DNA from: Lethocerus indicus
Taxonomy: Eukaryota > Arthropoda > Insecta > Hemiptera > Belostomatidae
Direction: 5' to 3'
Length of the DNA: 64,000 nucleotides
Assembly: GCA_019843655.1 (NCBI GenBank)
Contig: JACDQD010000010.1
Location: forward strand, 6,369,637-6,433,636
In this document: piece by piece, positions 1 through 11,000 of the stretch
How positions within the stretch are numbered: position 1 is the first letter of the stretch
Layout of the letters: each line of letters starts with the position of its first letter
Notes under the pieces: generated by a model
The model's input: the letters and a program-made list of their open reading frames with translations, nothing else
The model's database searches: none
What the model was told of the DNA's origin: nothing
Position numbers and translations under genes: made by a program

Positions 1-3000
1 AGCCCAGGGCCAAGAAATTCGGTGTCATTACGCCGTCGGAAATGGCGTGCTACGGCCGCAATTACAGACCGGTTTCGGCCTTTGAATATTTGCATAATTT
101 TGTGAATAATAAATAAATTATAATAGTATATTATAAATACGTATATTACCAATTGCCACGCCAAATATTGAAACTCGCCCTTATTACTAACTACTGTCAG
201 ACATTAATGGATGATTTAGTTCCTAAACCTCTAAAAACCTTTAACATTCTAAATACGAGGAAATAAAAAATGCTAAATTTGATGTAACAAATCAGAATTT
301 GAGGTGAATAAATTCTTTAATCATTTTCTGAATCTATTAAATGTATTATCAATGCGATTCTCTGCCCCAGTATTTTATATTGAATTTTCATCACTTTTAA
401 ATGCACATGCGAGTTGTCCGCTTTCGAACTGCTCTGCATCGGTTATGCTGTAGGACCCGATTGGATGTTGACCCTGGTGTCGCATTGACCCCATTAATCC
501 GGATCAATTGAAGCCGTTTATGAATTTAACGGCGTCAAAACTTATAATAATAAGCTCGTATCCAGTTATATGGGCGAAATTATTGCCTCCCGAATAATTC
601 CGCTGTCGGCGCATAGCAAAAAACTATGAAATCTAAAATTGGGATAGTAATTGAAGAAAAATATTTATCAGCTTTCAATTAGTAAAAACAGAATCCTGTT
701 TTTTTTATGAATACGCAATAATCCATGGTTTTATTATTGAAGTATAACTTGTTGCAGATCTCGTGTCTTTCTCTCTAGTGATCTAGCTGGATTGTCCCGG
801 ATGGCGTTTACGCCGGCCGTGTATCACGTAGTGTTGCGACAGTGACGCAACCACGAGATCACGACGAGACCACCTGTTCTCGCCCGATGAATTATTCATT
901 CGAAACTCCCGGGTCTAGAATATTGGGCTCGTGAAGTTTTCGGATGCGGACCTAGAGCGTTCTCGCTCAGGCGGGCCCCGGCTTTACGACCGGGACCGAA
1001 CATGAGCATATTATGCACCGTGCAACGGAAATACTGTGGAGGAGGGCTACGTTTAGAAAGTGTTCGACGGGGCACTTCGAGGTTTCGAGTTGTTTGAATT
1101 GCGCATCGCTATTGGGAATACCATGAATTGTGTTGAAATTTATTACTTTCAGAATGATGAACTTAAGAGAACTTGAGATGTACATTTCTGGAAAAGATAC
1201 GCCTCTTATTTGTAGAGAATAGGCCTGGAACGCATCATAAAATTTATCTCAGTCACCTACGGATCAAGAGATGAAGTCCTCGATGGGTTCTAGCGCCAAT
1301 TATAATAATTTCTTATAACTATCCCCCTCGTCAGAATTACGGTCATCAATAGTGTAGTCCATTAAGTTATCTTCTGATCGGTCTAATGGTCTCACGATTT
1401 ATTGTAAATTATGAAAGAACAACTCATTATTGCAAACATCAATTGGTTGAAAGCCAGGTTGAATTTCGTTGTTGTGAATTCAGTCGAAATTCAATAACGA
1501 TCAGTGCCAAACTTTCTCGAACTAGGAACGGTCATCGGACCTCATGGCATTTTATCCAATAAAAGTTGTTTCTGAATTATCATACAGGAAAAGTGAAGTC
1601 GGAGAACCAGATTTTATTGACGGACCTGTTAAGTTCACGAGCTGTTGACCTCGTTAGGGTTCGGACCTCGCTTTGAAATTTCCTTTTCCGAACGGGGCTG
1701 AAATAAGTGGTTTTTATAGAATAGTACAGTTAATGTTTCAGGAACCAAAAGTAAAACTTTCACTGGTGCAACCTGAAATTTGTGGACTCGGCCATCCTGC
1801 GGTATCCTACCCCCACCAACCTCTTCAGGCTGTCTTAAGCCGGGCCTACACGCCGCGTATATTCGTCTTGATTTATCTCGCCGTATTTCCTCCGAGTTGG
1901 GGCCCGACGGCCGCAACTCTCAGATGGGCAATAATTCAAACCGAAAAAAAAATATATACGTCCGGGTGGGGGGGGGGTTTCCTCTTCCGAAGCGGCGTAT
2001 CCGAAGCACGGGATCGGATCGTTCGTTAAGTCCGAGCCCGGGGCCAAACCCGAGGGATTTATTGCACATCCTCCGCTCTTTCCCGGTCCGGGATGCGTCC
2101 GGGAAAACTCCTTTCTGGAAAGCGAAAAGTAACGGTTTTTATTGATCGTCCGCTGTGAAACGGGTACGGTCCCTCGACCTAACCCCCCGTCCCACCATCA
2201 CGAGGAATTCAAGCAGAGACTTGGAGGGAGAAATAAATATTAGTAAAATAAAAAATCGATTACTGTCAATATTACACCCTACGCTATCAATAATATTGAC
2301 AATGCGAATAAATTTTGATGCGCAAAAAATGTTCACCTCGCATTGATTCATAAGCGTTTGGAGGTAAAATGCATTGTGATCGATCGAGGCGCAGTATTGG
2401 GGGATTCATATTTTATTGTTCCCCGCAACAATTGCACGAACGTACACCGTATACGATTAATAACATTGAAATATGAAATTCATCAATAATATTGGAGATA
2501 CGAACCCAGTTATACCGTCTGTGCGAATGATTGAGATCACTTTCATCGTACTCTCGTTCCCGATTTCATATTTCCTTGCCAAAATGTTTAACATGTATAG
2601 CTCGTACCACGATTCCAGCTTTACTCCTCGGCCAAATTATCGCATTATTAGCTGCATCCGAGAGTGGAAAGCTCACGCGATACAGGCGTAGGTGAATAAC
2701 GCTCTAAGGTCAACGCACCTCGGTGTGGGAAGAGGAACCGCGACAAGATGGACGACGGTTCCCAAAACCGGTACGGGAACATCCCGCGGGAGTACCCTGG
2801 CCTCTCTAAAAATCTGCCCTCGGGTTCGTCTCCGGAGAACTGGTTCCGGTGTTCACTTTTGGGAACTTGCGGCTTTCGTTTCGTTCTGTCCATTCGAGTC
2901 GGCCTCACGCTCTATAAAATCTTCCGTCTTAAGGATTTTTGCCCGGTGGTAAAATTTGCCTGATTATTTAGTCAAATTCGGTATATAGTGTGACCAAATA

Positions 3001-3060
3001 TTACCAGTATATCTTCAATATAAATTAGACGGCATACGCCTGTAAGCGTGAGCGCAAATA
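1..3060. other. No recognisable gene
   Basis: I see no conserved gene, RNA gene or complete transposon here. At 66-79 the string AGACCGGTTTCGGC matches the core of the hairpin repeat described below, so a very decayed fragment is possible. GC-rich patches at about 1780-2110 and 2690-2950 are open in several overlapping frames on both strands with no recognisable domain, as expected of GC-rich noncoding DNA. There is a run of G at about 1967-1976. Confidence 0.5.
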
Positions 3061-3242
3061 GTTTAACATACCTGTTTTGTGGTCTGCCAGGGTTTTGAAT
3101 ACCGCAGGTTTCTGTCTCCTCTCGCTGGTTCGGTCTTTTGCATCCAAAGTGCCGAAGTGACACCGCTGCTGAAGATGGCGAGCAGCCGAAACCGGTCTAA
3201 CAAAAGACCAAACCAGCGAGAGGAGACAGAAACACACGAAAT
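3061..3242 (-). repeat. Hairpin repeat, copy 1
   Basis: This is an interrupted palindrome. It opens with the family end (reverse of AGGTATGTTAAAC) and the arm TCTGTCTCCTCTCGCTGG. It closes with the complementary arm CCAGCGAGAGGAGACAGAAA. The left arm has lost the part around ACCGGTTTCGGC, so the two arms are unequal and the centre is short. Orientation is called from the ends, taking as plus the strand that finishes AGGTATGTTAAAC. I could not find a convincing flanking direct repeat for this copy. Confidence 0.85.
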
Positions 3243-3246
3243 CACA

Positions 3247-3983
3247 AAGTTATGGATCAAATGGCTGCGGAATTACGTCAGTCTCAAAGAAGTAAGGATG
3301 ATAATAATGGTCTCTGAGGGTTCAAAGTGATCATAAGCCAGCCCTAATTGTTTTATAGGAATTCTTCTAAATTTAACACACTCAGTTTAAAGTCTGAAGT
3401 CCAATAATGCAACTTGCGGTACGGTGACATTTTGCACTTTCCAACGGCGGAATCTAACCAACGCAAAGTCCAGATCGAGATCCCCCGTGTCGGGAGTCGC
3501 TCGTTAATAACCGGCGTCCGCCGTAACGGGAGGAGTCCGACTTACCAAGCCTGACCGGCTTAAAAAGGGAACTTAGAGCGATATAAACTTGTCAAAAACT
3601 CGGACTTATACAACAGACCCTCGCCCTATTTGGGACGCGTCGCTTTCTCGCCGTGCGCGGTATCTCGTGCGATCTTTTTCACACTTTCACGTTGTTCCGG
3701 AAACGCCGGCTGTCGATATCCTCCATGTCGGGAACGCGGGGGCGTTGTCGTTGTCGTTTCCCCGCTCTCATGCGGGACGACACGTAGACCATGTCTGGTA
3801 GTGACCCGCAACATTGTGTTCGTTGATTGCTATAGGTTTTACACCACCTATTCTGTAGTAATTTGTCAACATGAAAGATACGCGTTTACACTGTTTAGCA
3901 TTGGAGTACAAACTGTCGTCGGTCTGTGGTCATCATCTGTATTTGATTTTACAAGTCAGCGACAGTGATGCCAAAGGACAAAA
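3247..3983. other. No recognisable gene
   Basis: A GC-rich, CpG-retaining stretch (about 3480-3800) is followed by AT-rich sequence. I see no domain, RNA gene or repeat here. Confidence 0.5.
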
Positions 3984-3996
3984 GGAACACTACTCA

Positions 3997-4289
3997 TTGA
4001 ACATACCTTTTTTGTGGTCTGCGAAGGGTTGGAATACCGTAGATTTGTGTCCCTGTCTCCTCTCGCTCGTTTGGCCTTTTGCCAGACCGGTTTCGGCTGC
4101 TCGCCATCTTCAGTAGCGGTGTTAGTCACTCTAGATGTCACAGTACAAGTGACAGCGACAGTGCAGTGAGGATGCCCGAAGAACATCCAAAGTGCCGATA
4201 GTGACTAACACCGCCGCTGAAGATGGCGAGCAGCCGAAACCGATCTAGCAAAAGACCAAACCAGCGAGAGGAGACAAACACAAATCTAC
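3997..4289 (-). repeat. Hairpin repeat, copy 2, with 13-bp target duplication
   Basis: This is a near full-length copy. It reads from the reversed end (TTGAACATACC) through both palindromic arms to AATCTAC. The centre holds the family's loop sequence, GTACAAGTGACAGCGACAGT followed by GATGCCCGAAGAACATCC. The direct repeat GGAACACTACTCA lies at 3984-3996 and 4290-4302. It is exact and abuts both ends, which fixes the element boundaries. Confidence 0.92.
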
Positions 4290-4302
4290 GGAACACTACT
4301 CA

Positions 4303-7300
4303 GTTAGAGTATAGGATAGGTTCTCAGAAATTCACCTTTCATGTCAATATCGAGAGTGTATTAATACCCTCCATATATCTTTAATATAGTGATATGATAC
4401 CATTCTTCGAGACTTTCCGTTCCTTCAATTTGTGGATTTTTTTTCCTACTGAGAATGTTCTATAGGCAATCTATAGAAATGAGTTATGTACTAACTTTTA
4501 AATCCGAATAATACGGGTTTTCAATATGGAAAAAATGACGTTTTGATGAATTCTTCCCGATTATCTCTTATACTCGATCTTCCTAGGAGATGCAGGACCA
4601 CCAACGTAACTTGGAGAAGGGAAGAAATGGCGGTTTAATTTTTTTTTCTTTCCTCGAATCGCTATACTCCTCTGATCTTTCTTCCGTCCGAATCAAGATT
4701 CAACATAATCGATCGACTTCTCTGAAGATTTATTTGCTAACCGCGGATAATCACCGTCTTCATCGCGGTCGGTTGAATAATGCCCCGCCGTTTGCTCCAA
4801 TTTGTAAAAAGGCCGGTCAGAAGATCTTGTAGGAGACTTCCGTGCGCCGGGTTTCAATTCCGCCTCCGATCATATCTGGGCTAATCGACATCGATTTATA
4901 TTGTTGTTTCTCGTTTCGATTATCTCGAACCGATAACGTGGATCGGTACAATCGATTAGGAGGCTTGTCGAACAAGTCGTGGGAGTGACTTCCGCATTGG
5001 GAATACATATGTTAAACTCGTAGTTACGTCGGCTAAACAGTACAACGAATTTAAAATTGAATTAAGTTTCAGTTCGAAATATCGATTCTGAACTGAAGGT
5101 ACTTCGGAGCTAACCCCACCCCGAACGCCATACAAGGAGCATAAGTTACTTCGAAACTGTTAAGAGTCCTGTAAAATACTACAAAAAAGGCTTTGGCAGG
5201 GTAAAAGGCCTAGAAGAAAACTTTCCCTGTTACAGAATACAAGGGGATAAACTGTGTGCGATCTTACAATGTGATGTCGAAAACAAGAGCAGTAATATAT
5301 GTAAATTTTCTTCCTGCAAAAGTGCATTTATTATGAAATCGATTTAAACTTCCTGACGCTTAATGCTTCAAACGTGCAAGGGTAATAAATGAATTATTAT
5401 ATAGTACATCCCTTTCTATAATATTAGCAAATACAATTTTAGAAAAAAAAATTCCTAATTCTATTATATTAGGACAAAGTGATGAGCAAGTATTCGCAAT
5501 TTCAATAACGCACACTAACCTAAATAGTTTGGACAAATCCTTACATCATCGCGCTTACATCACAAGCCTTACATCACATTCATGAACATATCGTACTTTC
5601 AGTTCGGCGTCTACCTTATTCAATTTAAACGTTTCAAATCGAATTACCCTCGTTACTACGAAAATTAATTTATTTCGCTCAGCGAAAACGGACAGTTCGT
5701 CTGATATTTTTCGAATCGTACGCGATACCGGTTTCGACTCCCGGCCTTATAGATACACAGTATTGAACTACAAATAATTCTTGTAAAAATTACAGTTTTA
5801 CTACGAAAATTGTTATTCGTCCAATGATTGGTCAGCAGATGTGTTCGGGGGGGCGTACGGGGAGTGAAACTGTCCGGGACGGGTTCATGCAAAATTTAAA
5901 CATCACGCTTAAACCGGCGAAGGGTCCCCGAAGTGGACCGCATTATGCATGCGATTCAGAACGTGACCCCGATATGTGATCGGTTCAATTACAGACTTCA
6001 TTTACAATCATTTATTCTCCTACGGCGGAGGGGATTTTCATATCTGAGAACCATTGGCTCCGGCTCTATATTAAAAATAATTGAAGCGGGAACAGTTCTA
6101 ATTAAAAAGATATATTTCTAGTGCCAAGTCGTGCTTTTGTCTCTCTGAGAATTGCGAACGTTGAATCGTCGATGGATGTTTATTTTTTCGAACGTATAAA
6201 TAAACTTGTCCTCGATCATTGTCCGATTATATTTGCTAACTAACGTCCATTGGATAAGTGCGGATTGTATTGAAATATCTTAATTTAAAAAGGAGTTGTA
6301 TTTCTCAGCACATTTCAAGTGAAATTATGATTAGTTTTGGTTAAATAAGCTTGGACTGAGATTTTTTATTGTTTTTTAACCAATCAGCCAGTCCCCGCAG
6401 ATAATGCATAATTCACTAACGGGTTATGTTTAATGCTTTACGCTTAAACATCTGGTGACAATTCACTGGACGATTCATAATATTCGTATTAAAAATATTA
6501 TAAAACGCTTTAAAATCGGTGACTAGGTACCGACCGAGGACATTGGGATATAGGAATTCCTCCAACCGAGGAGTGCGATGACCTCCCCCATACATCACGG
6601 CGTGTACCCGGGGTAATCATCCGTCATCCGCGGTGGGCTTTCGGTCCGAATAAATCGCAGCGCTTCCTCTATTAGTCTTGCGCCGAAATATCGACCGCTC
6701 GCTCTCCGCTCTTCGTGGTCCATGATTTAGGGTCCGGGGCCACGGTCACGAAGCAGAACGCCGAAGCCGATATTAATTACGGAGGTCGGCTACGTCCGAC
6801 GGTGGGGGGGGGGCTGAGGGAAAATAAAAAGCTAGATGGGGCCCCGTGCACAATGCCGTCCGTGAGGTCCCTCAAACGAACCCTCGAAGCGATAATCGAT
6901 GAACCCACCGGGGTCAATTAGATGGGGGCAATATACAGTACAAGATGATGCTCAGGTCCAGGATTGTGGGTCAACGTAGCTATTGGCATTGTTCCCTTCT
7001 GACTTTCTTTACGTACGTTCGACATTCTCCTCTACTTGAATTCCTCGAAAATTTGGTCCTGGCAAGAGGAGACAGAAGAACTGTCGTATTCCGGTCTAGT
7101 TTCGGGACCGAAGTTTCATTCCTGAAAGCTCCCGCAAATTCCTTGAACTCTTTTCATTCGTCTAAATGATTGTTATAATTATTGCCCTGTTTTTCGATCG
7201 AATATTTCAGCGCACTGACCTAACCCAATCGGACGCGCAAACAGTCTCGCCTGCCATTCCAAATATAGTAGCGCCGGGTAGGTATGATATCGGCTTGGTG

Positions 7301-7646
7301 AGAGAAAGAGAGTTTGGGGGCGAGCTCTTTAACCGCGATTCATAAGGCGAGTGGGGTTCGGCCCTGATTTTCGAAGGCCGCGTACGCACACACCTGAAAA
7401 TAGACTGCACGAGGGTCTGCCGCATGTCGCCAGCAGCTGCTGCGCCTGCGCCAAATCGCAGACTTTGTCAGCTGGTCTCAATGTATCGCACTTCCGCATC
7501 CTCCGTACCGCCGGAATCCAAACGGAGGTGCAGATGTCGGTTCGATAAGCCTGTATACCTTCCGGACGCAGGAATGGTTCAATATAATGAAAAGTTTCAT
7601 TTTGATTTAGTAGTTTCTGTGGGTGACAATTGCCTATTCTTAATAT
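4303..7646. other. No recognisable gene
   Basis: Mostly AT-rich unique sequence. GC-rich patches lie at about 5820-5960, 6600-6920 and 7210-7560. A short run at about 7053-7090 (AAGAGGAGACAGAAG, then GTATTCC) resembles the outer arm of the hairpin family but is too short to call. No gene family is recognisable in any frame. Confidence 0.5.
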
Positions 7647-7655
7647 TTGACTCTA
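7647..7655. repeat. Left target-site duplication of the Merlin element
   Basis: TTGACTCTA lies immediately outside the left inverted terminus. It is repeated exactly at 8128-8136 outside the right terminus. A 9-bp duplication fits the 8-9 bp known for Merlin elements. Confidence 0.9.
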
Positions 7656-8127
7656 GGTTAAAATTTACTGTAGGGGCTACGAAGGTTATCGGGTGTAATC
7701 GATATATCGATCTATACGGGTGAATCGATGTCGTCAACTTGTTCAGCCATTGTTGTTTTCACATCGCGTACCTTTATTAAGGCGGGTTGTGCTTCTTATT
7801 TTGACACGGAAAGAGTGATTGAGATATGTATGGATCTGGGATTGATTGCGAGAGAGTATGTGTGTCCTCAATGCGGGAAGGGTATGTCTCTTAGACCGTG
7901 TTCCAAGAGTGAGTCAGATTCTGAATAAGGTTAGTTTTATTATATTATTTGTTATATATTTCTTTTCGTGTCATAATTACTTTCTTTCCCTTTACTTTGA
8001 CGATGATCGTTTCTGAAATTCACAACGCTCATATTGTGACGTCACGTTGCTATCGATCTCTCGCTTACGATAGATATATCGATATTGTGAAGCCACGCCG
8101 ACGTAGCCCCTACAGTAAATTTTAACC
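7656..8127 (+). mobile_element. Merlin-superfamily DNA transposon, internally deleted
   Basis: This is a 472-bp element bounded by perfect 26-bp terminal inverted repeats, starting GGTTAAAATTTACTGTAGGG at 7656-7681 and mirrored at 8102-8127. Imperfect similarity continues inward and includes the ATCGATATATCGAT block near each end. The 9-bp direct repeat TTGACTCTA flanks it exactly. Inside is the N-terminal part of a transposase with a zinc-ribbon CPQC, typical of Merlin and the related bacterial IS1016/IS1595 group. The DDE catalytic region is missing, so the copy could move only with a transposase supplied elsewhere. Perfect termini and duplication suggest fairly recent insertion. The superfamily call rests on duplication length plus the zinc-ribbon motif. 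Confidence 0.88.
7728..7928 (+). pseudogene. Merlin transposase, N-terminal fragment
   Basis: This 66-residue frame lies inside the Merlin element and starts 72 bp from its left end. Residues 28-44 (ERVIEICMDLGLIAREY) are a helical segment of the kind that precedes the zinc ribbon in Merlin and IS1595-type transposases, where a phrase like 'GLL...CPKCG' is usual. CPQCGKGM follows at residues 46-53, with another Cys at 58. The second half of the ribbon (normally ending W-x-C) and the whole DDE integrase-like domain are absent. A stop follows SESDSE. The start is the first ATG after the terminal repeat and looks natural. The remaining 200 bp to the right end are noncoding. The fragment cannot be catalytic; whether it is transcribed is unknown. 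Confidence 0.8.
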
Positions 8128-8136
8128 TTGACTCTA
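8128..8136. repeat. Right target-site duplication of the Merlin element
   Basis: TTGACTCTA abuts the right terminal inverted repeat and is identical to 7647-7655. Confidence 0.9.
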
Positions 8137-8408
8137 CAAGACCAAGAGATGTTTCGGGCTTCTCATCGCAACAGGTAGAATCACGATTGTCCCACAATCA
8201 TGTCAATGATCGTGTTTCGTGATTTCAGGGCATAATAAGCTTGTGACTTATTCCAATGTCGATTGATTTTCACCTGGACCCTACAACCAGGCCCTGTAAT
8301 AAGCAGCAGCGTTATTGAGGCGATAGGTTACTGTCAGTAATGAAAATAAGATAGACAATATCGATGAAGTGTGATTTATTCCAGTAAGGAAAGTTAAATG
8401 AAATTAAT

Positions 8409-8708
8409 TTAATCTAAAGCAGTCGTAAAACTTCTGTTGATCTCATGGAATATAATATTGGATTTACATTTTATTAGCTTAGCATATGTGATACGTTTCC
8501 AGTAGTCTGGCCAAACCTCTTTGACTTGTATATCCTCAGGGTAATTTAAAAAACACGATCCATTAAGTTCAGCATGTCCTCGAGAGTTAGCCATCGTCTT
8601 CTTGTTTCTTATGAAATCTTCTTCAGCGGCTCGATCCTTCCACACTCTTGACTGACAAGCTGCGTTATATTTCAGGGCAAATATATTCGCCCGTAGAGCC
8701 GGCGAAGC
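8409..8708 (-). CDS. Unrecognised exon-like open frame
   Basis: On the minus strand 99 codons run open from a TGA (just above 8708) to the TAA at 8409-8411. No ATG lies near the upstream end, so if it is coding it would be an internal-to-terminal exon or a broken copy. A possible splice acceptor (...AACGCAG) lies near 8664. The peptide is mixed and protein-like, with stretches such as VWKDRAAEEDF and YPEDIQVKEVWPDYWKRI. It is not a low-complexity or GC-driven shadow, because the region is AT-balanced and the opposite strand is closed. I do not recognise the family and assign no function. It could be a terminal exon, a retrocopy fragment or chance. Confidence 0.28.
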   Translation of the reverse strand, partial: ASPALRANIFALKYNAACQSRVWKDRAAEEDFIRNKKTMANSRGHAELNGSCFLNYPEDIQVKEVWPDYWKRITYAKLIKCKSNIIFHEINRSFTTALD

Positions 8709-8856
8709 TCAACCGGAGCCGAAACTCGGTTCTTGTATTTCGAGAACTATGGGGAGCCCTAATGGCCCGCGGGGCCCGCAATTAGCATTCCTCGCGGCCA
8801 TTATCTCTCAGAGCCCGAAACCTTCATTACAGCTCCACCGTTAAACGGATTAGGCC

Positions 8857-8884
8857 GAGAGAGAGAAAGAGAGAGAGAGAGAGG
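8857..8884. repeat. GA microsatellite, interrupted
   Basis: About 28 bp of GA units with one AAA interruption. Confidence 0.9.
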
Positions 8885-10755
8885 GACCTGGCTGTACATA
8901 AATTTATGCACTCTTTCTAACACTGATAAGAAACAGTTATATTACAGTTGATTTATGTCCGCATGACACACACTAAACATATGTGCTATTTTTATTTACC
9001 ATTCGCTGTACAGGTACGTGATAGTAATCAGCGACATCATGGCCATGAACGTGGCCTTCCTAAGTACTAAGAATAATGTGAAACATTCGCTGTATGCAAT
9101 TATTATTTATTGAAAGAACACCTAAAATTTACTACAAAACGTACTTTTGAATTTCTTTAGCCAAATTCTTGAAAGTTTTTAATGTTCTATCTTGAGTTCC
9201 GAATGTCAAGGAAATGCACCAATAGAAATATATTTTTTTCGATGGTGATTTACTACAGTTATTTCGTTGCTTTTCAGCCTCAACCGTAGCTGGACGATTG
9301 TTGCCACATCTTCTGGTAAATGCATTAGAATTTTTATCATTACCGGTAAGTCCTTGCAATTCTTTCAAATTGCACATGCGATTGTTATCTGCTAAAATAT
9401 CGATAAAACTTTTTTTTTTCGAGGACGGTAACAGCTTTGTATCAATGGAAGGCGTGAAGAGAGCCTATCGCAATTTCTATCTCAATTGTAATGCTCCGGA
9501 GGGAACGTTCCAATTCAGGAGAGAAACGAGTTGCAATTGAAGTAGTTTAAAAAAAAAATAGCGGAATAAATAATTTTTATTTCCCGATCGAATAACACTG
9601 CGGACGCGGAGAACGGCAATTTCGCGACCGCCCGATCGCGAAATCAGTTTTACCTTCTAAAAGCCTACAGGCAGTTCCTTAAACAGTCTCCATTGTTGGC
9701 TGATGTATGTCACTTCGCCTGTACTGTGTGGGGGTTCCCTTTCTAAATTCTGGTATCGGTCCGTTGAATCGTTCAATGCTTTCAATAGGCCTACGCTTGC
9801 CTTATCCCAATTACCTACATTTTTATATTTGCGACGGTCATACCGTTAGGCCGTTGCAGTCTCTACGGTATCTTCTCCATTTTCCAGTAGTATTCCGTCA
9901 GTGATTCAATGAGAAGACATTTTTATTATCAATATCTCCTTATACGATCCTTTCCTCGTATCCTCGTATTACGAATTTGCGTTATACAAAGTGTTTATAA
10001 TACATTCCAACTAATCGCTTATTTTAATATTTATCTAGAAAACCTTAACTGGCAATTAAAGTAAAAGCTGTAATGAATTCGAAATGTTCCATTGGTCATG
10101 GAGAACGATCAGCATAATCGGAGAACGTTTATAACTCTTAAGTTCATCTCGCTGCACTTCTGCCGTTTTCCGCTCTGCGTAAATACTTTGCTTTCAACAA
10201 CCCGGTGAAACCGGTCTAGAAACGAGGCCAGGAAAAAGGATCCCGCGTATAAAACATTTTGTTTATGACAAATTAGGCCGCTGTTAAGTTTTACAACTCT
10301 CGTCAGGGAATTTTATTTCCGATATTCGTATGTTTCGAGGCCACCTTTCGCATATCGCCCGAATAGTTATGAATGTTACATTTTCGAGTTCGTTATTTTC
10401 TTCCTTTTTTTCTTCCCCCGTGTTGGACCCGGTCCACTCGGCGAACTCTCCGAAATTGTAAAACGTGTCTATAAATATTTAATGGAGCCGATGTCCCTTT
10501 CTACGGCGGATATCTCGAAGTGGGACGACTTTCGTGGAAAAAAGTTTTACGTTCGACAAGAAATTTTGAAAATACTTTCATATTTAAACCAGGTCTTAGC
10601 CCTAGCCACTGCGCTGCTGTAGCAGTGATATAGTTTAAAAATGCAAATGCTTTACTATTCTTCGTTACTTTTCTTAAGACGATGCACAAATTTTGTTCGA
10701 TACATGAACACCGGCCTGCGGAGTATTAGGTCTTTTATTGTTCATAATGTTGTTA
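8885..10755. other. No recognisable gene
   Basis: Mixed AT-rich DNA. I see no transposon ends, domain or RNA gene. A minus-strand frame at 9132-9377 is Asn/Lys/Thr-rich and resembles nothing known. Confidence 0.5.
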
Positions 10756-10768
10756 TAGTAATCGGGAA

Positions 10769-10987
10769 TACCGTAGATTTGTTGTGTTTCTGTCTCCTCT
10801 CGCCGGTTTAGACTTTTGCTAGACCGGTTTCGGCTGCTGGCCATCTTCAGTAGCGGTATTAGTCACTTTTTGGCACTCTGGATGTTTTTTGAGCATAAAA
10901 ACGACCAAACCGGCGAGAGGAGACAGAAACACAAAAAAATCTACGGTATTCCAACCCCTCGCAGACCACAAAACAGGTATGTTAAAC
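10769..10987 (+). repeat. Hairpin repeat, copy 3, with 13-bp target duplication
   Basis: This copy begins TACCGTAGATTTG and ends AGGTATGTTAAAC. The left arm has CTAGACCGGTTTCGGCTGC and CCATCTTCAGTAGCGG. The right arm keeps only the outer part (GGCGAGAGGAGACAGAAAC to the end). The loop retains TGGCACTCTGGATG. The direct repeat TAGTAATCGGGAA is at 10756-10768 and 10988-11000. Confidence 0.92.
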
Positions 10988-11000
10988 TAGTAATCGGGAA

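Noticed and set aside
4205..4260. Hammerhead ribozyme inside the hairpin repeat (CTGAAGA ... GCCGAAAC)
   Set aside because: CUGANGA and GAAA cores are present with a GGC/GCC stem between them, but there is an extra U before that stem, no proper closing stem III and no NUH cleavage site placed beside a matching stem I. Pairing with the opposite arm would dominate.
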